Below, in pieces: positions 31,018-41,346 of a stretch of 59,237 nucleotides of DNA. The position numbers and the translations under genes were made by a program. The stretch is from a virus. The stretch spans positions 1-59,237 of the IMG/VR virus record IMGVR_UViG_3300027896_000047, one strand, 5' to 3'. The first letter of the stretch is position 1. Every line of letters starts with the position of its first letter. The notes under the pieces were generated by a model. That model was not told the origin of the DNA, ran no database searches, and saw nothing but the letters and a program-made list of their open reading frames with translations.

Positions 31018-31914
31018 ATGTGTTCAATGAAAGCAGTTTTAATAGGAATAGACTCATATCCAATTGTAAATAAAGGGTGTGTAAATGATGTGCTTGCAAT
31101 GCGTGATATTTTACGCTTCAAGCATTCAGTAGTAGAACAAGATATTCGTCTACTTACAAATAAACGAGCTAACACGGACGCTATTCTAGAACGTTTAGAA
31201 TGGTTAATTGACTGTAGCAATACTCAAAAGACACAAAATCTTCTTTTTTATTTTAGTGGGAATGGTGCCCAAATCCCAAACAGAGATTACGCTGTCGATA
31301 TTGGTGTTAATACTTTTGATCAAGTGCTATGTCCTGTAAACTTTGATTGGGATTATAATCCCGGCATTACAGATAGTGATATTCAGAATATTATCAGTAA
31401 AAAGAATAAAAACTGTCGATTAGTGATGGTATTTGATTGTTCTTATGCAGGGGAAGTTTTCAGTTTTGGACAAAATCCAAGTGACGTTATTTTTAAATCA
31501 ACAACAAAAACAATTAGTACACCTGTTGATTTCTTGTCCAGAGTGTCTGGTTTCAATTCAAATACAATCGTTAATATTGTAACTTCTGGAGAGCGTTTTT
31601 GGGGGTTCGTAAACGAAGCAAACACTTCTGAAAAGCCTTCAATTACACCACGTCATAGTATAGATGTACCGAATACTATTCTTCTGGAAGCATGTTCCGA
31701 TTATCAGGTTGCAATTGATGCTGATTTTAAAACTCGGTATCAAGGTGCATTTAGTTATTGTCTTCAGAAATTCCTATATACACATCCTGAATTTTCAATG
31801 CGCGAAGTACAAGAAAGTACTGAAAGATATTTAAAATCATTTGGGTTCTCACAAACACCTGTATTCAACATAGCAAGAGAAACAAATGCTCGTCGATGTA
31901 TTATTACAAATTAA
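31018..31914 (+). CDS. Caspase-fold (peptidase C14/metacaspase-like) protein with both catalytic residues replaced
   Basis: The N-terminal strand-helix pattern is that of a caspase domain: AVLIGIDSYP, GCVNDVLAMRDIL, DIRLLTNKRANTDAILERLE, LLFYFSGNGAQ, VMVFDCSYAGEVF and LLEACSDYQVA. In active members the fourth block is FSGHG and the fifth DxCxSG. Here the His is Asn82 and the nucleophile position, two after the Asp, is Ser142 (a Cys stands at 141, one position early). The substrate-side elements (EACSDYQVA, GAFSYCL) are kept. The fold therefore seems intact while the dyad is lost: probably a pseudoenzyme. AGAGG precedes the ATG. Confidence 0.88.
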   Translation: MCSMKAVLIGIDSYPIVNKGCVNDVLAMRDILRFKHSVVEQDIRLLTNKRANTDAILERLEWLIDCSNTQKTQNLLFYFSGNGAQIPNRDYAVDIGVNTFDQVLCPVNFDWDYNPGITDSDIQNIISKKNKNCRLVMVFDCSYAGEVFSFGQNPSDVIFKSTTKTISTPVDFLSRVSGFNSNTIVNIVTSGERFWGFVNEANTSEKPSITPRHSIDVPNTILLEACSDYQVAIDADFKTRYQGAFSYCLQKFLYTHPEFSMREVQESTERYLKSFGFSQTPVFNIARETNARRCIITN

Positions 31915-31937
31915 TTTTGTTATTTTAAGGACTATGT

Positions 31938-32336
31938 ATGAAAGTTACTGTTGAATTCGTAGTTAATATAGGATGTATGACACGTCAAGGTACTGTCGAA
32001 ACAATCTCAAAATCATTAGGTGATTTTGTAAGTGATGAAAGTAGTACTGCTTATCAAAAGTTAGTTAAAAGTGTGTTACAATTATCTGAGGTCACTGACT
32101 ATACTGAAATTATTTGGGTTATGGTAGGTTTTATTTCTATACAACCGGGTACATATGTACCTTTAGTAATTATGACAGGCACGTTGGAATGGTTTCAATC
32201 GGTACAATATTTTAAAAAACTTGTTGGTAGTGAAGGAGTACTTATATCCGAGCCTGTTTCATGTGGATTTATTGATTATTCCAGGAATTTACGAGTTGAA
32301 TTAGAAAATGGTGTTATTCAATTAAGTTCCATCTAA
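31938..32336 (+). CDS. Hypothetical beta-rich protein, 132 aa
   Basis: TTAAGGA precedes the ATG, 23 bases after the caspase-like gene. Strand-rich at both ends (VTVEFVVNIGC, YVPLVIMTGTLEWF). No motif or family recognised. Adjacent to the pseudo-caspase and the large 870-residue protein, in one operon. Confidence 0.6.
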   Translation: MKVTVEFVVNIGCMTRQGTVETISKSLGDFVSDESSTAYQKLVKSVLQLSEVTDYTEIIWVMVGFISIQPGTYVPLVIMTGTLEWFQSVQYFKKLVGSEGVLISEPVSCGFIDYSRNLRVELENGVIQLSSI

Positions 32337-32337
32337 C

Positions 32338-34950
32338 ATGTTTGATGATCATAGACACATAGGAGCACATAAAGTAGGTGAGGGGAGAAACATAGTAAAT
32401 GTAAGCTCCCCTTTCCATTACTCAAGAAGGTATATTCCTGATGATTTAGGAGAATTCCTTTTGATGTGTGATACAAATAAGTATTTCTCACTAATCGATA
32501 GTCAATTTCAATCGCCGGAAGGTGGTGTAGTTCCTGAAAATAGTTACATTAAAACTGATTTTAAATCAGGTTCTTGTAATGCATATGCTAGTTATATACG
32601 CCCAGCGGATAGTCCAACGGTTGGGTATATAATACAACCAATATTAGTAACCGGTTCTAGCACTACTTATTTTGCTAAATGTGATTTAGATACGATTTAT
32701 ATAGATCCTAATAACAATGCTGCTTTAAAAACAGTGACTACCGGGATCCCTCATAGTATGTCAGGGCATTTTGGATCATTTTATCCAGGACAAAGAGATG
32801 TTGTAGGGGATTATCAGATAGGGCAACTCACAACTGTTGGAGTTCCTTTATTAAATACTAATACTTACAGTGGTATAAATAGATTTATTACTGATGCTAA
32901 TACCGGTGCAGTTCCTTTGTTAGCATCGTATGTTGGTAGGTATCAGATTAGAGTTGGCACACAACTTGCTAATCGTTTATATAGCACATTTTCCGCAAAT
33001 TCAGCATTTCCTAGTAATTCCTGTCTCGCAACAAACTATAATATATATCCTGGAAATTCATACACAAAATATTCAAGACCTACTGAATTGCCTCCAGCAT
33101 CAGATGCTAGTATTTTGGCATATTCTTTATGTTATCCAACTAGTTTATTGGGTAATGCTACTCCTTTTCTTGTAGAATTATTCAAAGACCCTGTTAATTT
33201 CCTAGTTAACAATGGGGAATATGCTCGTCCGTTATGTAGAGGGTATCAAATTTATGGTATGGGTACATATTTTTCATACGTGTATACTGCCGCTAGTTTT
33301 GATATAGGACCATCGGCTCTAGGAGTGCTGCTTTCATATGTCCCTCAAAAAATGGACTTATATTTTACGAATTATACAGTAGCGACTGATAAAACTACTG
33401 TGTACTCATGTGGTATGTATGCTAATACTGATATGCTTTTTTGTGATGTATTGGATATTGGTGTTGGCGCATTAACAGCCGGTTTCCATTTTCAAGTTCT
33501 TAGAAGTCGAAGAGGCTCTTTAGTAATTAGATACATGCCAGTTAGTGATCATTATATCAATTTAGATATTGCTGGTGCAGACTCTCCTAAACTTATTGAA
33601 TCGACTGATTTATTTTATGTAAATAATGGTGCAAATCCTGAAGAATATAATTATTGTGATGGTTTTCTTTATGGAAAACAATATTTTAAATATAGTACTT
33701 TTACAAAAACATCCCCTTCCCCTGTAATTACTAATGGTGCTTGGTCACCTGGGGATCAAAGTACACTTCTTAGAGCTATTCGAGTAACTCTTGAAAAAGG
33801 GTTAATTCAACACGCATTTACAGCAGTTCCTAATCCTAATAATCCTGGTACATTAGTATGGAAATTTGATGACATTACTATTAATTCTTTATCTCAAGGA
33901 ATTGGGAGTCTTAATCAAGTAGTACTTACTTTTATGGACTCTAATACAGTACGGACCAAAATGGGTCCAGACAGAGGATTTTTATCATCATGTCAAGCTC
34001 CTTATGATACTGTTTTTTGTGATGGAGAAGCTGTAGGAATTCCAGTACTTATTGATAATTGTCTAATAATGGGATTAACAAGTTCTCAAGGTATTCTTGA
34101 TGATATATACGATGGTATTGTTGCACAAGTATCAACTGTATTGATAACTAATACAATAGGTAATGCCCCTATAAAAACTGGATCGTTTACCATTCCAATG
34201 CATAGTATCGTTTTAGTAAATACTGATGCGACAGCATTAAATGAAGCAGCAATTTCGTTTGAATCAGTGCATCTTGATCATGGTGTAAGTGGTTTAGATA
34301 TAGCAGTAACAGGAATGAATCCAGCAGCACGTATTTTAGCAGGAACTTCATTTATACAAGGAGGTACTACATACAAATATATTTTGTTTTCACAAATACT
34401 TACAATTGAGTATATGTATACTTTTGATGTTAAATTACAACCCGGCGATGCCATTGCGGCTGTATTTAATGATTTTCCTTTCGGGTCATGCACATCTACA
34501 TTTTCATCTGCTCAAGTTTCTGTAAATGCGGATTCATTTCTTATCCCTTTAATAATAAATAAGTTAGTCATTACAGGAAGTACTCCTACGTTATTACCAA
34601 TCCCTAGTAATGCTCCTCCTATTACACCTTCCTCTGTACTTACAAATACAGGTATTAATTCTTTTGTATTTAATATAAGTGCAATACCAGGATTAGTATT
34701 ACAAGATGGTAACGGTTTAACATTCCCAAAGATCTGTACTTATAATAATTATGTGTTTACACATTCAGCTAAATACATTATTATGTTGGATAACTTAGGT
34801 AATGAATTATATAGAGATCAACTTGCGTGTGTCAAATATCAATCAGCACAACATACGTATTTCGATAGATTTGATATATTAATCAAACAAGGTTATGGCG
34901 ATTATATAATCGATGCATATTTTAAATCTATTACACCTACTACACCTTAA
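32338..34950 (+). CDS. Large hypothetical probable virion protein, 870 aa
   Basis: Begins one base after the previous stop with no clear ribosome-binding site, so it may depend on translational coupling. The protein is rich in Ser, Thr, Asn, Gly and Tyr, beta-type throughout, with few charged residues and no signal or membrane segment. Composition is that of phage structural or appendage proteins. It is odd for such a gene to lie in the middle of the plus-strand metabolic block rather than the minus-strand late block. No known fold is recognised. Confidence 0.6.
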   Translation: MFDDHRHIGAHKVGEGRNIVNVSSPFHYSRRYIPDDLGEFLLMCDTNKYFSLIDSQFQSPEGGVVPENSYIKTDFKSGSCNAYASYIRPADSPTVGYIIQPILVTGSSTTYFAKCDLDTIYIDPNNNAALKTVTTGIPHSMSGHFGSFYPGQRDVVGDYQIGQLTTVGVPLLNTNTYSGINRFITDANTGAVPLLASYVGRYQIRVGTQLANRLYSTFSANSAFPSNSCLATNYNIYPGNSYTKYSRPTELPPASDASILAYSLCYPTSLLGNATPFLVELFKDPVNFLVNNGEYARPLCRGYQIYGMGTYFSYVYTAASFDIGPSALGVLLSYVPQKMDLYFTNYTVATDKTTVYSCGMYANTDMLFCDVLDIGVGALTAGFHFQVLRSRRGSLVIRYMPVSDHYINLDIAGADSPKLIESTDLFYVNNGANPEEYNYCDGFLYGKQYFKYSTFTKTSPSPVITNGAWSPGDQSTLLRAIRVTLEKGLIQHAFTAVPNPNNPGTLVWKFDDITINSLSQGIGSLNQVVLTFMDSNTVRTKMGPDRGFLSSCQAPYDTVFCDGEAVGIPVLIDNCLIMGLTSSQGILDDIYDGIVAQVSTVLITNTIGNAPIKTGSFTIPMHSIVLVNTDATALNEAAISFESVHLDHGVSGLDIAVTGMNPAARILAGTSFIQGGTTYKYILFSQILTIEYMYTFDVKLQPGDAIAAVFNDFPFGSCTSTFSSAQVSVNADSFLIPLIINKLVITGSTPTLLPIPSNAPPITPSSVLTNTGINSFVFNISAIPGLVLQDGNGLTFPKICTYNNYVFTHSAKYIIMLDNLGNELYRDQLACVKYQSAQHTYFDRFDILIKQGYGDYIIDAYFKSITPTTP

Positions 34951-34973
34951 ATATTTTAAAGGTATAAACATAA

Positions 34974-35828
34974 ATGAATATAATTGATATTAATACATGG
35001 CGTACATACATCTATGAGCAATTGGATACCTGTTCAGAAGTTTACGCAAGTTCAGCGATGTTAGGCGCATTTGTATTCAAGTCAAAGAGACTTGCTTCTG
35101 ATTCATTAGCATTGTGGAATACTAGTATGTTACAAGCAAAGACTATGTTTTCAAAGTTATCTCCTGATAAACAATTAGAGTTTTCAAGAAATGTAGTAAT
35201 TAAAATACCTTTTATTTTTAATCGACCTATTCCTTTGTCAGATATACTGACTCTTAACGATACGAGCGGAGGTTCTGCACATATATTAGGTTTCTTGTCC
35301 TGTACAAGACAAGCATTCCCAGTTTATAAAGATGTTGTAACGCATGTACGTATTTCAGAAAATTATATTAGAAGTATGTTTCAAAATGCTTTCAAGGCAC
35401 AATTTAGTGAATATGTGCATTTAATTAATGGAGAGTGTTATATTTCTGGTTCTTTATTAGCTTATCTATCATTGGATCAGCATTCATATTTAAAGCATAT
35501 AAATAATAGAGAAATTAATGAATTACAAATATATGATATTAATGGGGAGGGGTGGAATGCATGCATCCTTGAACGTGAAGGAAATAATTGGTGCTCATTT
35601 GTAATAAATGCTCGTAGAAGTGTATTAAAAGATTTCGATATCCATGCTAATTGTGTGTGTTCAAATATAGCAGCAGTGGCATCACAAGAATTAAATAGAA
35701 GAAATATAACAGGAGATCAAGTTACTCATTTAATTACTGTATTTGATGTACAAAAAACTTTAGATAGCTTACATGATTGTTTATGTGAAACTGAGACACT
35801 TGATGTATTAACTAATTTATTAGTGTAA
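34974..35828 (+). CDS. Hypothetical protein, 284 aa
   Basis: AAAGGT precedes the ATG. Mixed alpha/beta, with several Cys residues in the second half (HANCVCSNIAA, LHDCLCETE). No recognised motif. It follows the 870-residue protein and ends just before the ligA promoter, so it closes this operon. Confidence 0.6.
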   Translation: MNIIDINTWRTYIYEQLDTCSEVYASSAMLGAFVFKSKRLASDSLALWNTSMLQAKTMFSKLSPDKQLEFSRNVVIKIPFIFNRPIPLSDILTLNDTSGGSAHILGFLSCTRQAFPVYKDVVTHVRISENYIRSMFQNAFKAQFSEYVHLINGECYISGSLLAYLSLDQHSYLKHINNREINELQIYDINGEGWNACILEREGNNWCSFVINARRSVLKDFDIHANCVCSNIAAVASQELNRRNITGDQVTHLITVFDVQKTLDSLHDCLCETETLDVLTNLLV

Positions 35829-35835
35829 AAATAAC

Positions 35836-35864
35836 TTGCAAGTTTATTAAAAATTATGTATAGT
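35836..35864 (+). promoter_or_regulatory. Promoter, TTGCAA-N17-TATAGT, for ligA
   Basis: TTGCAA at 35836-35841, a 17-base spacer ending ATG, and TATAGT at 35859-35864. It lies 55 bases before the ligase start and matches the plus-strand promoter pattern closely. Confidence 0.65.
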
Positions 35865-35903
35865 ATTGTACATAATAGATTAACTATACATTTTTTAATT
35901 TAA

Positions 35904-38460
<2,557 letters not shown>

Positions 38461-38484
38461 GTACTCGTTAAATTATGTTGTTAG

Positions 38485-38910
38485 TTATTTGATGGTCGCC
38501 TCAAAAAACATATGTCCTAAAGAATCAGTAAACATAGTTGCTTGTAGATGTTTTGTACCAGCTTTAACCGCATCATAATCTGATTGATTTGCAATCATCG
38601 GTTCCAAAATGTATGATGAAGATGCAGCATCAGTGTTATTAACAAATACAAGAATACCTTTTGCAGCACCGCCTCTTCGTGTACCAGTAACAACTGGTGT
38701 ACCTACAGTCGTGACAGTAGGGGCAAAATATTTAATGACCCCAACATCATCGGTTGCGATAGTAGCTGAAACCTCAAGAGTTCCTCCTTCTAATGAAAGA
38801 AACTGTGCATGAGTAACAGTGATAGGCTCTGCAATGTACATTGAAGTTTCAGCAGAGTCAGAACAAATAAGAGTAATGATTCCTTTTACGGGTCCGTTAT
38901 TTCTAGCCAT
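38485..38910 (-). CDS. Capsid decoration-like protein (two-copy module), 141 aa
   Basis: Two copies of one small beta module are visible: KGIITLICSDSAETSMYIAE (about 9-28) and KGILVFVNNTDAASSSYILE (about 84-103), each followed by a strand-turn-strand segment. The first copy also matches the N-terminus of the next protein (38967-40040). Position downstream of the major capsid gene, small size and beta character suggest a head decoration or vertex protein; this is inferred. GAGAGG precedes the start. Confidence 0.65.
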   Translation of the reverse strand: MARNNGPVKGIITLICSDSAETSMYIAEPITVTHAQFLSLEGGTLEVSATIATDDVGVIKYFAPTVTTVGTPVVTGTRRGGAAKGILVFVNNTDAASSSYILEPMIANQSDYDAVKAGTKHLQATMFTDSLGHMFFEATIK

Positions 38911-38931
38911 GATTTAAATACCTCTCTTTTA

Positions 38932-38939
38932 TATTTATA
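38932..38939 (-). promoter_or_regulatory. Candidate late promoter (T4-type TATAAATA)
   Basis: On the minus strand the sequence TATAAATA stands 21 bases before the start of the decoration gene, the placement expected of a T4-like late -10 box. Related but weaker matches precede the capsid (TATAAGTA) and protease (CATAAATA) genes. Confidence 0.4.
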
Positions 38940-38966
38940 GTTAGTTAAAATGTTATAATTTGTTGA

Positions 38967-40040
38967 TTACAGTACTGTACGAACAAAAGTAGCAGTTATA
39001 GGAGCATGGTTAGTAGGAGCTGAACTGAATACTACATTAAGAACACCTGCCGCTGTTATTGAACCGCTTGTAATACCGGCGCCAGAAATAACACCTGAAC
39101 CGTTAGAAGTTCCAGTTACACCACCAGTCACAACAGTAAACGCACTACTGAGTAATATTGGGATTTCAGTAAATGTATGTGCATAAGTTGTAGTTGTACC
39201 GTCACCCATAGCGACTAATGAAGTTGTCACTTGAATAGTATCATCAGTAGTTGATGTTACCATGCCTGTAGCTGCTCCTGTAGCTGCTCCTCTGTTAAAG
39301 CTGGCAGTTATGACAGTATTAGTAGGAGGTGCAACAGTGAATGTAAGAGAACATACACCACCAGCATTTATTGTACCACTTGTAATTCCATATCCCGTAA
39401 TATTACCGGCCACATCAGAATTACCAAATACATTCCCAGCTTGGATTTTTAAGCTGTTAAAAACTATAGGCAGTTCAGTGAACGTTTTGCTGAATACAGT
39501 TGTTGTATTGTCGCCTTTTCCAATGTATGAATTAGTAACAGTTACAGGGTCAATTGTAGAATAAGCTCCTCTGGTATATGTAGCAGTTACAGGCGTTAAA
39601 GAAGCAGGGGCACTTGCTAAAGTAACAGTAATCACACCAGCAGCAGAACAACTACCACTTGTAATACCAGCACCAGAGATAACACCTAAATCACTTGTAG
39701 TTCCAGTCACACCACCAGCTGTAATTACTAATGAATTACGGATTAAAGGTAAAGCAGTAAGTGTCGTTCCAAAAGTAACTAGAGCAGCGTTACCAACACC
39801 AAGTGAGACACCTGTAACTGTTACAGTGTCAATTGAACCGATTGCAGGTGTTGCATACCTAATGGCAGGATAAGAATCGCTTGTAGAGATAGTGCTTGTA
39901 AAACTTCCAGTACCTCGTAATACTGCTTGGTATTGGATATCGGAAAGATGTAGAGATTCAGCTATTACTTGAGTGGACTCGGCTTTTTCATCATTCACTA
40001 ATACTAGTAACCCTTTAGTTGGGCTCATATATCTTGCCAT
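38967..40040 (-). CDS. Modular capsid decoration-like protein, 357 aa
   Basis: The N-terminus (KGLLVLVNDEKAESTQVIAE) is paralogous to the module in the 141-residue neighbour. It is followed by three tandem copies of a module of about 88 residues, each with a core like GVISGAGITSGS plus AAGV and a TATYTRG/TASFNRG/TATFVRT ending. Tandem Ig-like or jelly-roll modules of this type decorate capsids or fibres. AAAGGAG precedes the start. Repeat number may vary between related phages by slippage. Confidence 0.65.
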   Translation of the reverse strand: MARYMSPTKGLLVLVNDEKAESTQVIAESLHLSDIQYQAVLRGTGSFTSTISTSDSYPAIRYATPAIGSIDTVTVTGVSLGVGNAALVTFGTTLTALPLIRNSLVITAGGVTGTTSDLGVISGAGITSGSCSAAGVITVTLASAPASLTPVTATYTRGAYSTIDPVTVTNSYIGKGDNTTTVFSKTFTELPIVFNSLKIQAGNVFGNSDVAGNITGYGITSGTINAGGVCSLTFTVAPPTNTVITASFNRGAATGAATGMVTSTTDDTIQVTTSLVAMGDGTTTTYAHTFTEIPILLSSAFTVVTGGVTGTSNGSGVISGAGITSGSITAAGVLNVVFSSAPTNHAPITATFVRTVL

Positions 40041-40093
40041 CGTTTTCTCCTTTAGGAATTTGGGCTATGCTATGTTATTTTATTTATTTTTGA

Positions 40094-40167
40094 CTTGTTT
40101 CTATCCTTGTACTTATAAAATTTAATATAAGTACAAGGATAGAAACAAGGATTTAACCCTTGTTTCT
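40094..40167. repeat. Long palindrome with overlapping alternative hairpin downstream of the capsid gene
   Basis: 40094-40117 and 40126-40149 are perfect inverted repeats of 24 bases (TTATAAGTACAAGGATAG core) around an AT loop. The arm AGAAACAAGG (40141-40150) can instead pair with CCTTGTTTCT (40158-40167), so two exclusive hairpins are possible. No U-tract follows on either strand. It lies between the capsid and decoration genes and may be an RNA-processing or stability element. Confidence 0.7.
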
Positions 40168-40177
40168 ACCTTACTGA

Positions 40178-41266
40178 TTACGAGAATGCGATAGTTACTG
40201 TACCATAAAGGTCAGTCATCGGATACGATTTAGCATAGAACGAACCTACTGAACGAATCCATGACCAGTTCTCAACATTGTACCAAGAATCCATAACGAT
40301 AAGAGGGATATAAGGTGCATAAATACCACCAACCTCGATCTCGCTATTACCTTTGTAACCAAGTAACAACTTATTGGTTGCAAGATTCGGTACAACATAC
40401 ATTGCGAACTCATCATTCAATGTACCCATTAAGAACAAACGTTTCAACATAGAAACTTGTCCTTTTTCAGCAGTCGGGGCAACATAGTCACCTGAACGTT
40501 TGAAGTATGCAGCGATCTTCGGATTACAAACTACGAAGTTCGGATATCTACGAGTTTTGTTGTAAATTTCACCAGCAGCGTCAACTACTGTATAGAACAA
40601 CTCTTTCTCTTTACGTGTTTTGATGTCAGGAGCGTCACCAACAAGAGGTGCAGTCCAAGTCTGACTGGTAGAACCAGTAGCTTTGGCGTAAAGGTCAGAA
40701 AGGATCTCAAAATTTGTTTCGTCAACAATTTTTGCAGAAAGTGCCTTGGTGATTTCTTGTTCAACATTGATGCCGAGTTTAGAAGATGCATCACCAGCCT
40801 CAAATGTCCATTTACCAGCAAGTTTTCTCTGACGAGCTTTGACGCCTTCTTCTCTTAACACGAAGTCAAGAGTTGAAGTAATACTTTGTCCCTCACCAGG
40901 ATCGTTGGAGTAAGCAAGAGATACATTGTCGATAGCTGAAGAACCAGCTGCGATAGTGCCACCTGCTTGATCAAGAGCAGATCCAGTATATACGTAATCC
41001 AAATACTGCACAATAGCAACACGATCAGGGATCGGCTGAATACCAACAACTTTGTTGATAATGGAATCACGTGCTAATTTTTTAATTGCCGGCAAGAAAA
41101 CTGTAGCAACACGGTCAATACTTGCTGTAGTTGTCTGCTCTGAAACTCTCTGAAGTTCCATACCTTGATTTTCCAGAAGCGCATGATAGATATCAACCAT
41201 ATCCTCAGATATATTAGTAATATCTTTTTTAGCTTCGTCTACATATGCTCTAATTTTGTCATCCAT
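40178..41266 (-). CDS. Major capsid protein
   Basis: The 362-residue protein follows a protease-scaffold gene and precedes decoration genes, the usual place of the major capsid protein. FLPAIKKLARDSIINKVVGI, DIKTRKEKELFYTVVDAAGE, NFVVCNPKIAAYF, LFLMGTLNDEFAMYVVPN and GIYAPYIPLIVM are typical of T4 gp23-like HK97-fold capsids. The N-terminal about 45 residues (MDDKIRAYVDEAKK and on) are helical and may be a scaffolding or cleaved region. AGGAGG, the strongest ribosome-binding site of the late block, fits high expression. Confidence 0.9.
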   Translation of the reverse strand: MDDKIRAYVDEAKKDITNISEDMVDIYHALLENQGMELQRVSEQTTTASIDRVATVFLPAIKKLARDSIINKVVGIQPIPDRVAIVQYLDYVYTGSALDQAGGTIAAGSSAIDNVSLAYSNDPGEGQSITSTLDFVLREEGVKARQRKLAGKWTFEAGDASSKLGINVEQEITKALSAKIVDETNFEILSDLYAKATGSTSQTWTAPLVGDAPDIKTRKEKELFYTVVDAAGEIYNKTRRYPNFVVCNPKIAAYFKRSGDYVAPTAEKGQVSMLKRLFLMGTLNDEFAMYVVPNLATNKLLLGYKGNSEIEVGGIYAPYIPLIVMDSWYNVENWSWIRSVGSFYAKSYPMTDLYGTVTIAFS

Positions 41267-41296
41267 CCTAGTTTCCTCCTGGGATACTTTTGTTTG

Positions 41297-41304
41297 TACT
41301 TATA
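41297..41304 (-). promoter_or_regulatory. Weak candidate late promoter for the capsid gene
   Basis: TATAAGTA on the minus strand, 31 bases before the capsid start, differs by one base from the TATAAATA late box seen at 38932-38939. Confidence 0.25.
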
Positions 41305-41346
41305 GTGTACGTTTTAATAAAAAACCGTCTTATACTTTAAATTGTG

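Noticed and set aside
40094-40149. Palindrome as an origin of replication or rho-independent terminator
   Set aside because: No iterons, AT-rich unwinding repeats or replication gene are beside it, and no U-tract follows on either strand.
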